From Simplicispira sedimenti (lineage in GTDB: Bacteria > Pseudomonadota > Gammaproteobacteria > Burkholderiales > Burkholderiaceae_C), in contig NZ_JAKVIJ010000001.1 in assembly GCF_022760965.1 (NCBI RefSeq), positions 310,001 through 374,000 on the forward strand: a stretch of 64,000 bases of DNA, in the 5' to 3' direction. Positions 45,143 to 53,680 of the stretch are shown in pieces. The first letter of the stretch is position 1; every line of letters begins with the position of its first letter. The notes below the pieces were generated by a model. That model was not told the DNA's origin, searched no databases, and worked only from the letters and a program-made list of their open reading frames with translations. A program made the translations under genes and the position numbers.

Positions 45143-45999
45143 GCGGCTCCCTGTGCGCTGGTGGCGCCCGCCTGCAGCTTGCGGCGCAGGTCACCCACGT
45201 CGCCCGAGCCGAGGTAGGCGCGGTTGACTTCGGGGTCGGCCTGTACCACGGCAGGCGTGCCCTGCGCGATGACCTGGCCGAAGTTGAGCACCACCACATG
45301 GTCGGACAGGTCCATCACCATGCCCATGTCGTGCTCCACCATCAGCACCGTCACGCCCCATTCGGCGCGCACGTCGAGGATGAAGCGCGCCATGTCTTCC
45401 GTCTCCTCGCGGTTCATGCCGGCGACGGGCTCGTCGAGCATCAGGATCTCGGGCTGCATGGCCAGGGCGCGCGCCATCTCCACGCGCTTTTGCAGGCCGT
45501 AGGACAGGGCCGAGACGGGGGCGTGGCGGATGTGGTCGATTTCGAGGAAGTCGATGATGCGTTCCTCGATGTCGCGGCGCAGTTCGGCCTCTTCGCGGCG
45601 CGCGCGGCCCAGGTAGAACAGCGCGTCGAACACGTTGGCCTTCAGGTGTGCATGGCGGCCGAGCTTGATGTTGTCGAGCACCGTCATGCCGCGGAACAGC
45701 GCGATGTTCTGGAAGCTCCGCCCCAGGCCCATGCGGGCGCGTTGCGGCGCGGGGATGCGCGTGATGTCCTCGCCCTTGAAACGGATGCTGCCGCCCGTGG
45801 GCCGGTAGAAGCCCGAGATGGTGTTGAACAGCGAGGTCTTGCCCGCGCCGTTGGGCCCGATCACGGCGGTGATGGAGCCCGGCTGCACATCAAAGCTGAC
45901 GCCAGTCAGTGCCTTCACGCCGCCGAAGGCCAGCGTTACACCGTCAACCTGCAGCAGGGGGGCGGCGGCCGGGGGGCCGCCAGGGGTTTGTGTCGCCAT
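45139..45999 (-). CDS. livG: ABC transporter ATPase, LivG family
   Basis: The 286-residue ATPase has Walker A GPNGAGKTS. It has a LivG-type signature SALSYGLQKRVEMARAL in place of the canonical LSGGQ, Walker B EILMLDEPVAGM and the H-loop VEHDMGMVMDLSDHV. It is the first gene of the minus-strand cluster and lies across a palindrome-containing gap from the tetR gene, which probably represses it. Confidence 0.93.
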   Translation of the reverse strand: MATQTPGGPPAAAPLLQVDGVTLAFGGVKALTGVSFDVQPGSITAVIGPNGAGKTSLFNTISGFYRPTGGSIRFKGEDITRIPAPQRARMGLGRSFQNIALFRGMTVLDNIKLGRHAHLKANVFDALFYLGRARREEAELRRDIEERIIDFLEIDHIRHAPVSALSYGLQKRVEMARALAMQPEILMLDEPVAGMNREETEDMARFILDVRAEWGVTVLMVEHDMGMVMDLSDHVVVLNFGQVIAQGTPAVVQADPEVNRAYLGSGDVGDLRRKLQAGATSAQGAA

Positions 46000-46035
46000 C
46001 GGCTTGTATGCGGGTTTGTGCGAACCAAAAGAACA

Positions 46036-46069
46036 TCTACTTTTACGTAGACTGCCTACTCACGAGTAG
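46036..46069. promoter_or_regulatory. Two tandem TetR-type operators between livG and tetR
   Basis: TCTAC-N6-GTAGA at 46036-46051 is followed by CTACTC-AC-GAGTAG at 46056-46069, with centres 19 bp apart. Both share the GAGTAGA/TCTAC half-site. The position between divergent genes fits binding by the adjacent TetR-family protein with control of both directions. Confidence 0.65.
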
Positions 46070-46145
46070 ATTTTGGGTGCCACTCCCTATCCTGGCATTG
46101 GTGTTTTCCCGGTAAATGACTTTGAACAGGCTCTAATAACGCCCC

Positions 46146-46877
46146 ATGACCAAAACCACCGCCGCTAGAAAGACCCGACCCCCGTCTGTCGCAGCGTCGC
46201 CGTGGGCAAGTGCGCCCGACCGCGAGCAGCAGCGCGAGGCCAAGCGCCAGGCCGTGCTGCAGGCGGCGGCGGAGCTGTTCAACGAGCGGGGCTTCCACGC
46301 CACCTCGCTCGACGACATCGCCGCGCGCCTGAACGTGAGCAAGCCCACGCTGTATTACTACGTGAAGAACAAGGACCAGATCCTGATCGAGTGCGTGCGC
46401 CAGGGGCTGGACATGATGCTCGAAGGCATCGAAGCCTCGCGCGCGGCGGGCGGCAAGGCCATCGACCAGCTCATGACCTGCATGCAGGTGTACGCCCACA
46501 TCGTCACCGAGCCCTTCGGCATGTGCCTGATCCGCGTGGGCGACGAGCAGTTGCCGCAGGACAGCCGCAAGGAGCTGCGGCGCCTGAAGTCGGGCATCGA
46601 CCAGGAGTTCCGCCGCCTCGTGGCGGCCGGCGTGGAGGAGGGGGCGCTGGCGCCGTGCGACCCGAAGATCACCGCCTTCGCCATCGCCGGTGCGCTGAGC
46701 TGGATCGGCCGCTGGTACCAGCCGGGCGGCGACTACACGCCCGAGCAGATCGCGCAGCAGTGCATCGCCACGCTGTGCGATGGGGTGCTGCGGCGGGTGG
46801 AGGCGCCGGCGGGTGTGGCGCCTAAAGCGCCACGCAGATCGCGACGCTCATCCAACGCGATGGCGCCTGAGCGCTGA
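46146..46877 (+). CDS. TetR/AcrR family transcriptional regulator
   Basis: The 243-residue protein has an N-terminal helix-turn-helix: AVLQAAAELFNERGFHATSLDDIAARLNVSKPTLYYYVKNKDQIL, at about 33-77. The ligand domain includes a TetR_C_33-like region common in repressors of fatty-acid catabolism. It is divergent from the liv/acyl-CoA cluster and probably represses it until an acyl-CoA or substrate binds. A basic disordered head and tail flank the core. Confidence 0.92.
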   Translation: MTKTTAARKTRPPSVAASPWASAPDREQQREAKRQAVLQAAAELFNERGFHATSLDDIAARLNVSKPTLYYYVKNKDQILIECVRQGLDMMLEGIEASRAAGGKAIDQLMTCMQVYAHIVTEPFGMCLIRVGDEQLPQDSRKELRRLKSGIDQEFRRLVAAGVEEGALAPCDPKITAFAIAGALSWIGRWYQPGGDYTPEQIAQQCIATLCDGVLRRVEAPAGVAPKAPRRSRRSSNAMAPER

Positions 46878-46887
46878 GGCGGCGTTG

Positions 46888-48165
46888 TCAGGATGCGCCA
46901 GAGCCGGGCGATGGCGCGGTCATTGATAGGGCATTGCGGCAATGCCGTTCAAAAATCTGCCCCATGGCGTCCAACAGCGCCCGTTCGGGTGCGGTGGGCT
47001 GGATCTGTTGATCAATCTGGGCGCGTACCTTGGCCCACACGGCTGGCAATGCCGTGGCCAGGGTGCGTAATGCCTTGAGCGTTTCGGGCAGGCGGAATCC
47101 GCAGTCGGTGCACAGGGCTTCCCATGAATGGTGGCCCACGGCGTCGAAGCTGTCTTCGTCTCCGATGAAAAGCGCCAGCCCGGTGTCGCCATAGGCGCGC
47201 ACGCTCAGCAGGTCGTAGAACGGCGCCAGGCGGTAGCCCTGGTCGTCGATCAGGACCGACAGGTTCTTGGCATGGGCATCGGCGTTGCCAATCAGGTAGT
47301 TGAACATCACCCAGCGCTGGAGTTGCAGCATGTCGCCGCCCGGAATGTGCAGTGTGCGCAGTGCATGCACCAGCTTGGCGATGCTGACGAGACCGCCCAT
47401 GCGTTCGTACTTCCAGCCCGCGCCGTGGCCCAGCAACTGGCAGCCATCAATTTGGTGCAGGCCCACGATGTTGCCTGCCACCACCCTGCGGTCATAGCGT
47501 TCCACCATATAGACCGCGTCGGGCACCCGCAGCAGCCACGTTGCGGGCACGGGAAGCTTCAGTGCCCGCGCCAGTTGCATGCAGGCAAATTCGTTGATGG
47601 CGCTGGGTGTGTAGCGTGTCTGGCGCGTGTCGGGCTTGAGGATGTGTGTGGTGGGCGATTGCCCCACACTCTCGAACAGTTGCAGCGTTTTGCTGTCCAG
47701 GCGCAGGCCCATCTTGTCTTGTGCGCCCGCCAGAGACATGGTGGTGCTTGTGTTGGACACCAGCAGTGGTGTTTGTACACGGGTTGCCAGACGCTGGCTC
47801 AGCGCCTCGTAGGGCAATGGGGCGTATTGCTGCAGGAGCTGGGGTCGCGCATCGGGTGGCAGGAGAGACAGCACACCAGGCAGCTCTGCCCCCAGCTTGC
47901 CGAGCACCTCGAAGTACGACGCACCGCGCAACTGCAGCGCGGCCATGATGTCGTCCAGTGCCTCGCCCTCGGGCAGCAGGTTTTCAAAGAAGTGTCGTAC
48001 CAGCGCGCCGGTGTAGCGAGCCGGTGCCAGCGCAAACTGCGGCGCCAAGACAAAGCCGCCTGGCTGTTGGAGCCATTCGGTGTCGTACTCGAAGAAATAG
48101 TCTCCTGCCGAATGGCCAAACCATCCCATGGGCCGTGCATTGGCCCATACGCGCAATCGGATCAT
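46888..48165 (-). CDS. hipA: HipA family serine/threonine kinase toxin
   Basis: From ATG 48165 the 425-residue protein has the HipA N-terminal domain (WANARPMGWFGHSAGDYFFEYD, FFENLLPEGEALDD) and the kinase part. A SLAGAQDKMGLRL phosphate-loop-like segment, the catalytic loop NYLIGNADAHAKNLSVL, and a metal-binding APFYDLLSV are present. E. coli HipA phosphorylates glutamyl-tRNA synthetase and causes persistence. The start overlaps the hipB stop (ATGA). The frame is open 118 codons further upstream, but that part duplicates hipB coding DNA in another frame. Confidence 0.93.
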   Translation of the reverse strand: MIRLRVWANARPMGWFGHSAGDYFFEYDTEWLQQPGGFVLAPQFALAPARYTGALVRHFFENLLPEGEALDDIMAALQLRGASYFEVLGKLGAELPGVLSLLPPDARPQLLQQYAPLPYEALSQRLATRVQTPLLVSNTSTTMSLAGAQDKMGLRLDSKTLQLFESVGQSPTTHILKPDTRQTRYTPSAINEFACMQLARALKLPVPATWLLRVPDAVYMVERYDRRVVAGNIVGLHQIDGCQLLGHGAGWKYERMGGLVSIAKLVHALRTLHIPGGDMLQLQRWVMFNYLIGNADAHAKNLSVLIDDQGYRLAPFYDLLSVRAYGDTGLALFIGDEDSFDAVGHHSWEALCTDCGFRLPETLKALRTLATALPAVWAKVRAQIDQQIQPTAPERALLDAMGQIFERHCRNALSMTAPSPGSGAS

Positions 48166-48467
48166 GGGGCAGGTTCCTTCGGCGGTGGGCTCAGAACCAA
48201 AGTGGGGATGTCGATTTTCCCTGTCTTCACGCTCTCTGCTGGTACCGTCGTAGGCCAGCGGTTCACTTCCAACGACAGCCCCAGGCCTTGTACCAGCAGC
48301 AGCAGCTTGCCCAGCGAACAGCGCTCGGGGGCGCTTTCGGCGTCGCGGATAAACGAAGGGCTGACGTTGCATACGGCGGCGGCCTGTGAGCGGGACAGGC
48401 CTTGTCGCTTGCGCTCGGCCTGCAGGCGCTCGGCCAAGGTAGGCAGGGTGTCGGGTGTGATATGCAC
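48162..48467 (-). CDS. hipB: HipB family antitoxin
   Basis: The small protein has a Cro/C1-type helix-turn-helix (LAERLQAERKRQGLSRSQAAAVCNVSPSFIRDAE) and a C-terminal tail. It neutralises HipA and autorepresses the operon. GTG 48467 is preceded by AAAGGT at good spacing and gives 101 residues. A TTG at 48488 would add seven residues and start inside the operator. It is coupled to hipA by a four-base overlap. Confidence 0.88.
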   Translation of the reverse strand: MHITPDTLPTLAERLQAERKRQGLSRSQAAAVCNVSPSFIRDAESAPERCSLGKLLLLVQGLGLSLEVNRWPTTVPAESVKTGKIDIPTLVLSPPPKEPAP

Positions 48468-48470
48468 GGT

Positions 48471-48587
48471 TTGACCTTTTAAGGGCAATTAAAGCATGGG
48501 TTGCTCTATCATGGGTCAAAATTGTCCCTTAAGGGTCAATTGGCTAGGTTTCCTCCGCATGCGTGTCGAAAATGTCCCTATGGGAGC
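48471..48587. promoter_or_regulatory. HipB operator array upstream of hipBA
   Basis: Two related palindromes lie upstream of hipB. O1 at 48471-48488 reads TTGACC-TTTTAA-GGGCAA. O2 at 48520-48541 has the perfect core CCCTTAAGGG flanked by TTG and CAA. A third weaker site has TCCC-TAT-GGGA around 48575-48585. The centres of O1 and O2 are 51 bp apart. This matches the multi-site autoregulation known for hip operons. Confidence 0.7.
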
Positions 48588-48653
48588 AAAACAGAGACAC
48601 TACAACAGACGGGCTGCTGGTGCGCAGCGGGTGGTCTTGTAGTATTTTGACCC

Positions 48654-48698
48654 CCAGCGCTTTCTGGATAAGCGCTGGCAGCTATTGATTTGATAGCG
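48654..48698. repeat. Dispersed two-hairpin repeat, best copy
   Basis: Hairpin 1 is CCAGCGCTT (48654-48662), loop TCTGGAT, AAGCGCTGG (48670-48678). Hairpin 2 is GCTAT-TGATTTG-ATAGC immediately after. This copy shows the full family structure. Its right half supplies the last codons and the stop of cueR on the minus strand. Confidence 0.85.
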
Positions 48699-49134
48699 TT
48701 TGGGCGTGCTGGTGGCTGTCGCCTGCGGCTGCCAGATCGTCCAGGATCGGGCACTCCGGCCGCTGGTCGCCATGGCAGCACTGCACCAGCGACTGCAGCG
48801 TGCGCTGCATGGCCTGCATGGCGGCGATGCGTTCGGCCAGGTCGTCGATGTGGGCCTGGGCGATGCGCTTGACCTGGCTGCTGGCGCGGGCCTGGTCCTG
48901 CCACAGGCCCATCAGCTCGCGGATTTCCTCCATCGAGAAGCCCAGGCTGCGCGCGCGGCCGATGAAACGCAGTGCGTGCACGTCGGCCTCGGTGTACTGG
49001 CGGTAGCCGCTGTCGGTGCGGCCCACCTGCGGAAGCAGGCCGAGCGATTCGTAGTGGCGCACCATGCGCGCCGACACACCGGTGCGGCGCGCGGCCTCGC
49101 CGATGGCGACCGGCCAGCCCTGCCCGGTGGTCAT
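48682..49134 (-). CDS. cueR: Cu(I)-responsive MerR family regulator CueR
   Basis: The 150-residue protein has an N-terminal MerR helix-turn-helix (IGEAARRTGVSARMVRHYESLGLLPQVGR) and a dimerisation helix. The C-terminal metal loop CCHGDQRPECPIL has the two CueR-type Cys ligands spaced as C-x7-C. It activates copper efflux promoters by DNA distortion. Its final residues run into the dispersed repeat at 48654-48698. It overlaps copZ by four bases. Confidence 0.93.
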   Translation of the reverse strand: MTTGQGWPVAIGEAARRTGVSARMVRHYESLGLLPQVGRTDSGYRQYTEADVHALRFIGRARSLGFSMEEIRELMGLWQDQARASSQVKRIAQAHIDDLAERIAAMQAMQRTLQSLVQCCHGDQRPECPILDDLAAAGDSHQHAQTLSNQ

Positions 49135-49328
49135 GGCGTGACCTGGTAGCCTTCTTCGGCGATGGCGGCGGCCAGGGCCTCGCGCGGCTGGCTGCTGTCC
49201 ACGTCCACGCGGTTCTGCGCGCGGTCGATGCGCACCTGGGCCTGGGGGTCGAGCTGCTGGATGGCGCTGGTGACGGCGCGCTCGCAGTGGCCGCAGGTCA
49301 TGCCCTGGACTTCAAACTGGTATTGCAT
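49131..49328 (-). CDS. copZ: Copper chaperone, heavy-metal-associated domain protein
   Basis: The 65-residue HMA-domain protein has the GMTCGHC metal site (Cys12, Cys15) and the beta-alpha-beta-beta-alpha-beta length of CopZ. It carries Cu(I) to CopA or CueR. It is transcribed with cueR from a CueR-type promoter and is divergent from copA. Confidence 0.93.
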   Translation of the reverse strand: MQYQFEVQGMTCGHCERAVTSAIQQLDPQAQVRIDRAQNRVDVDSSQPREALAAAIAEEGYQVTP

Positions 49329-49361
49329 GTGGTTCTCCGGGTGAAGTGGTTGATGAGGGCA

Positions 49362-49392
49362 ATGGTGAACCTTAACACCGTGGCAAGGTCAA
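49362..49392 (-). promoter_or_regulatory. CueR-type promoter of copZ-cueR
   Basis: On the minus strand -35 TTGACC is followed by 19 nt and CACCAT, the long spacing of MerR-regulated promoters. The spacer holds the dyad CCTTGCCACGGTGTTAAGG (plus coordinates 49370-49388). Confidence 0.75.
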
Positions 49393-49444
49393 CCCCGCGC
49401 TGCCCGATGGCCTTGCTGCGGTTATGGTGGATGCTGATTTGCGC

Positions 49445-49475
49445 TTGACCTTGCCATGATGTCAAGGATTACGGT
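49445..49475 (+). promoter_or_regulatory. CueR-type promoter of copA
   Basis: TTGACC (49445-49450), a 19-nt spacer and TACGGT (49470-49475) form a MerR-type promoter. The dyad CCTTGCCATGATGTCAAGG covers 49449-49467. The true copA start (49483) lies only eight bases beyond the -10 hexamer, so the leader is very short. Confidence 0.8.
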
Positions 49476-49482
49476 AGAGCCC

Positions 49483-51717
49483 ATGAACACCTCCCTCCCC
49501 ACCCCTTCCGAGCCGCACGCGCTGGATCTGTCCATCGGCGGCATGACCTGTGCCAGTTGCGTGGGCCGCGTCGAGCGCGCGCTGCGCAAGGTGCCCGGCG
49601 TGCAGGACGCCACCGTGAACCTGGCCACCGAGTCGGCGCGCGTCCAGTTCGCCACGCCCGAGGGCGGCGACGCCGCCATGGACGCGCTCTTGCGCCGCGC
49701 CGTGCGCAATGCGGGCTACGAGCCGCTCACACCCGCCGCCAGCGCGGCGCGCGAGCAGGACGAGTCGCCCTGGGCGGGCTTCACGCCGGTCGCCATCGGT
49801 TTGCTGCTGTCGGCGCCGCTGGTGGTGCCCATGGTCGGCGACCTGTTCGGCGTGCACTGGATGCTGCCGGCCTGGCTGCAGTTTGTGCTGGCGACGCCGG
49901 TGCAGTTTGTCCTGGGCGCGCGTTTCTACAAGGCGGGCTGGCATGCGGCCAAGGCGCTGAGCGGCAACATGGATTTTTTGGTGGCCATCGGCACCAGCGC
50001 GGGCTGGGGGCTGTCGGTGTGGCTGTGGCTCACCGCCCACCCGGGGCACACGCCGCACCTGTATTTCGAGGCCTCGGCCGTGGTGGTCACGCTGGTGCTG
50101 CTGGGCAAGTGGCTCGAGGCCCGCGCCAAGCGCCAGACCACGGCGGCCATCCGCGCGCTGCACGGCCTGCGCCCGGACGTGGCGCACCTTGTGGGCAAGG
50201 ATGGCGAGGTGGACGTGCCCATCGCCGAGGTGATGGTGGGCGACCGCCTGGTGGTGCGCCCGGGCGAGCGCATTCCCGTCGATGGCGAACTGCGCGAGGG
50301 CCAGACGCAGGTGGACGAATCCATGCTCACCGGCGAGCCGCTGCCCGTGGCCAAGGAGCCGGGCGGGCTGCTCACGGGCGGCTCGATCAACGGTGAGGGC
50401 CGCATCGTGCTGGAGGTGCGTGCCGTGGGCGCCGAGACAGTGCTCTCGCGCATCATCCGCCTGGTGGAAGACGCGCAGGCCGCCAAGGCGCCGATTCAGC
50501 GCCTGGTGGACCAGGTTTCCAGCGTGTTCGTGCCCGTGGTGCTGGTGATTGCCTTGCTCACGCTGCTGGGCTGGCTGTGGGCGGGCGTGGGCGCCGAGAC
50601 GGCGCTGATCCGCGCCGTGGCGGTGCTGGTGATCGCCTGCCCCTGCGCGCTGGGGCTGGCCACGCCGGCGGCCATCATGGCGGGCACGGGGGTGGCGGCG
50701 AAGCACGGCATCCTCATCAAGGACGCGCAGGCGCTGGAGCTGGCGCACAAAGTCGATACCGTCGCCTTCGACAAGACCGGTACGCTGACCGTGGGCCAGC
50801 CCCGGCTGGCGGTGCTGGTGGTGGCGCCGGGGTTGGACGAAGCCGCCGTGCTGCGCGACGCCGCCAGCCTGCAGAGCGGCAGCGAGCACCCGCTGGCGCG
50901 CGCCGTGGTGCAGGCCGCGCGCGACCGTGCCCTGGAGGTGCCGGCGCCCGACGCCGTGCGCGCCATGCCGGGCCGAGGCAGTGACGGCGAGGTGCAGGGC
51001 CGCAGCTACCTGCTGGGCAGCCTGCGCTGGATGGAGGAGCTGGGCGTGGCGTTGGGGCCGCTGGCCGAGCGCGCGAGCGCGCTGCAGGACGAGGGCGCCA
51101 CGGTGTCGGCCCTGGTGCGGCGCGTGGCGCAGGGGCTGGAGCTGCAAGCGCTGATGGCCTTTGGCGACGAGCCCAAGCCCGGCGCGCGCGAGGCGCTGGC
51201 GGCGCTGAAGGCGCGCGGTATCCGCACAGTGATGATCTCGGGCGACAACCGAGGCGCCGCCCTGGCCATGGCGCGCCGCCTGGGCCTGGACGAGGCCGAG
51301 GTGCGCGCCGAGGTGCTGCCCGGCGACAAGGCGGCGCAGGTGGTGGCCTTGCAGCAGGGCGAAGGCGGCGCGCGCCGAACGGTCGCCATGGTGGGCGACG
51401 GCGTGAACGACGCGCCCGCGCTGGCGGCTGCGGATGTGGGCATGGCCATGGGCAACGGCACCGACGTGGCCATGCACGCGGCAGGCATCACGCTGATGCG
51501 CGGCGAGCCGCGGCTGGTGGCGGCGGCGCTGGACATATCGCACCGCACCGTGGCCAAGATTCGGCAGAACCTGTTCTGGGCCTTTGCCTACAACGTGGCG
51601 GGCATTCCGTTGGCGGCGTTGGGTTACCTGAACCCGGTGGTGGCCGGAGCGGCCATGGCGCTGAGCTCGGTCAGCGTGATGACCAACGCGTTGTTGCTCA
51701 AACGCTGGCGGATGTGA
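49483..51717 (+). CDS. copA: Copper-exporting P1B-type ATPase CopA
   Basis: From ATG 49483 the 744-residue pump has one HMA domain (GGMTCASC, Cys23/Cys26), eight membrane segments and the actuator TGE (MLTGEPLPV). The channel CPC is at 386-388, the phosphorylation site Asp430 in DKTGTLT, and the SEHPLARAVV nucleotide-binding motif and GDGVNDAPALAAADVG hinge follow. It exports Cu(I) to the periplasm. An upstream ATG at 49456 lies inside the CueR operator and is not the start. Regulation by CueR is shown by the operator. Confidence 0.95.
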   Translation: MNTSLPTPSEPHALDLSIGGMTCASCVGRVERALRKVPGVQDATVNLATESARVQFATPEGGDAAMDALLRRAVRNAGYEPLTPAASAAREQDESPWAGFTPVAIGLLLSAPLVVPMVGDLFGVHWMLPAWLQFVLATPVQFVLGARFYKAGWHAAKALSGNMDFLVAIGTSAGWGLSVWLWLTAHPGHTPHLYFEASAVVVTLVLLGKWLEARAKRQTTAAIRALHGLRPDVAHLVGKDGEVDVPIAEVMVGDRLVVRPGERIPVDGELREGQTQVDESMLTGEPLPVAKEPGGLLTGGSINGEGRIVLEVRAVGAETVLSRIIRLVEDAQAAKAPIQRLVDQVSSVFVPVVLVIALLTLLGWLWAGVGAETALIRAVAVLVIACPCALGLATPAAIMAGTGVAAKHGILIKDAQALELAHKVDTVAFDKTGTLTVGQPRLAVLVVAPGLDEAAVLRDAASLQSGSEHPLARAVVQAARDRALEVPAPDAVRAMPGRGSDGEVQGRSYLLGSLRWMEELGVALGPLAERASALQDEGATVSALVRRVAQGLELQALMAFGDEPKPGAREALAALKARGIRTVMISGDNRGAALAMARRLGLDEAEVRAEVLPGDKAAQVVALQQGEGGARRTVAMVGDGVNDAPALAAADVGMAMGNGTDVAMHAAGITLMRGEPRLVAAALDISHRTVAKIRQNLFWAFAYNVAGIPLAALGYLNPVVAGAAMALSSVSVMTNALLLKRWRM

Positions 51718-51875
51718 GCAGTTTGCTGCCTTGCGGGCACCATGAAATGATCATGAACAGGCTCTCAGAGGCTCCAGGGTCTGGCACACTGCAACGTCTG
51801 GTTGCATCTGCATGCCGGGGCATGTGGGGCAGCGCTCAAGTTTTCGCCAGATCAAGACAAGAGAGGAAGACCACC

Positions 51876-53495
51876 ATGTCGCTTTTTTCGCTCATGCGGT
51901 TGTTCACCATCCGCTTTCGCATGCTCAGTGCCATTGCCGTGGTGTTGGGCCTGTTGGGCATGCTGGGCGGTGCCGGGATGCTCGGCATGTTTCGCATTCA
52001 GTCCATGAGTGGTGACTTTGTGGCCCACGAGTTCGCCGAAGTGAAAGAGCTGGGTGAACTGCGCGGTGCCCTGGGTGCGATCCGCCTGCATGAAAAGGAC
52101 ATGATCATCCAGCAGGGGAACGCCGATGCGGTCAAGCAGGCCCACACCCGCTGGCTGGCCAGCCTGGAAGAGGCCAAAAAGGTGGCCAACCAGTTCACGC
52201 AAGGTGCTGAGGACAAGGACAACGCCGTGGCCCGCAGCCTGGTGCAGCGGCTGGACAGCTACCGCGAACAGTTCACGGGGGTGGCCCGCCAACTGGAGGC
52301 CGGGGGGGTGGACTTGGCCTCCATGGCCAGTGGCGCTGGTGGCAAGGCGGTGGCCGAGGTGGAAGCGGCTGACAAGCTGTTGCAGGAGCTGGGGGGCATT
52401 CTGCAGGACGAGGTCCGGGCATCGATGAAGGAGCAGGAGCAGGCGGGAACCCAAACCAAATGGCTGTTCGGGCTTGCGGTGCTGGTGACCGTGGCGGTGG
52501 TAGGGCCGCTCACCTGGCTGAACATGATTGCCATCTGCAAGCCCCTGGCCGAGGCGCAGCGCATGGCGCTGGCCATCGCGGGGGGCGACCTGTCGCAGCG
52601 CATCCATACCAGCGGAAAGGACGAGACGGCCGACCTGCAGCGCGCGCTGGCCGAAATGCAACGCGGCCTGAGCGCCCTGGTGGCCCAGGTGCGCGACGCC
52701 AGCAGCAACATCGCCACGGCCAGCCAGGAGATCGCCAGCGGCAACCAGGACCTGTCCTTGCGCACCGAGCAGACGGCCGGCAACGTGCAGTCCACCGTGT
52801 CTTCGCTGGCGGAACTCACGGCCACGGTGCAGCAGACGGCGGCGTCCTCGCAGACGGCCAACCAGTTGTCGGCCTCGGCCTCGGGTGTTGCCACGCGCGG
52901 CGGTGCGGTGGTGCAGCAGGCGGTGGCCAGCATGCACGAGATTTCGGCGTCCAGCCGCAAGATTGGCGACATCATCGGCCTGATCGACTCGATTGCCTTC
53001 CAGACCAACATCCTGGCGCTGAACGCCGCTGTGGAAGCGGCGCGCGCGGGCGAGCAGGGCCGGGGCTTTGCCGTGGTGGCCAGCGAGGTGCGCAGCCTGG
53101 CGCAGCGCTCGGCGGCGGCGGCCAGCGAGATCAAGGGGCTGATCGGCACCAGCGTCGCCGCCGTCGATGGGGGCGTGCGCCATGTGGAGGATGCGGGTGC
53201 GGCCATCAAGGAGATCGTCGATGGCGTGCAGCGTGTCGGCGACATCATTGGCGAAATCAAGGCGGCCGCGACCGAGCAGGCCGCCGGCATTGGCCAGGTC
53301 AACCAGTCGGTGGGCGAGATCGACCGCATGACGCAGCAGAACGCCGCGCTGGTGGAGCAGTCTGCCGCCGCCGCCGAGTCGCTGCGCGAACAGGCCGCGC
53401 GCCTGTCGCAGGTGGTGCAGCAGTTCCGCCTGGCCGATGGGGTGCAGGGGTACACCCAGCCGGTGCAGGGCGACCAGCGCCTGCTGTCGGCCTGA
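51876..53495 (+). CDS. Methyl-accepting chemotaxis protein
   Basis: From ATG 51876 (GAGGAAG upstream) the 539-residue receptor has a membrane segment at about 13-35, a helical periplasmic sensor (about 36-190, four-helix-bundle type) and a second membrane segment (LFGLAVLVTVAVVGPLTWL). A HAMP domain and a cytoplasmic signalling domain follow, with the hairpin tip IDSIAFQTNILALNAAVEAARAGEQGRGFAVVASEVRSLAQRSA. No CheB/CheR-binding pentapeptide is evident at the C-terminus. The ligand is unknown. Confidence 0.92.
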   Translation: MSLFSLMRLFTIRFRMLSAIAVVLGLLGMLGGAGMLGMFRIQSMSGDFVAHEFAEVKELGELRGALGAIRLHEKDMIIQQGNADAVKQAHTRWLASLEEAKKVANQFTQGAEDKDNAVARSLVQRLDSYREQFTGVARQLEAGGVDLASMASGAGGKAVAEVEAADKLLQELGGILQDEVRASMKEQEQAGTQTKWLFGLAVLVTVAVVGPLTWLNMIAICKPLAEAQRMALAIAGGDLSQRIHTSGKDETADLQRALAEMQRGLSALVAQVRDASSNIATASQEIASGNQDLSLRTEQTAGNVQSTVSSLAELTATVQQTAASSQTANQLSASASGVATRGGAVVQQAVASMHEISASSRKIGDIIGLIDSIAFQTNILALNAAVEAARAGEQGRGFAVVASEVRSLAQRSAAAASEIKGLIGTSVAAVDGGVRHVEDAGAAIKEIVDGVQRVGDIIGEIKAAATEQAAGIGQVNQSVGEIDRMTQQNAALVEQSAAAAESLREQAARLSQVVQQFRLADGVQGYTQPVQGDQRLLSA

Positions 53496-53507
53496 GACCG
53501 TGTGAAT

Positions 53508-53528
53508 GCACCCGGCCTGGCCGGGTGC
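53508..53528. terminator. GC-rich hairpin after the chemoreceptor gene
   Basis: GCACCCGGC (53508-53516) and GCCGGGTGC (53520-53528) form a perfect 9-bp stem with a CTG loop, 13 bp after the stop codon. No T-run follows directly, so it may be a stabilising hairpin or weak terminator. Confidence 0.5.
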
Positions 53529-53580
53529 GCCACACCGCGCGTTTTCAGCATCTAAGCAAAATCGGCATTTTGGCCTGTGG

Positions 53581-53615
53581 AATAAGCGCAAACAGCTATT
53601 GATTTGATAGCAAAT
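53581..53615. repeat. Dispersed two-hairpin repeat, half copy
   Basis: AATAAGCGC, then AAACAGCTATTGATTTGATAGC, match the 3' half of the family almost exactly to the copy at 48670-48697. It lies between the chemoreceptor and MFS genes. Confidence 0.75.
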
Positions 53616-53680
53616 GTGTGCGCGCTGGTGATTCCCCGGCAGGCACCTTGCGCCCGGTGCTGCGGCACAATGGACGCTCC

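Noticed and set aside
49462..51543. 693-residue minus-strand frame opposite copA
   Set aside because: Antisense to a complete CopA with all P-type ATPase motifs; its own translation is His/Arg-rich low complexity.
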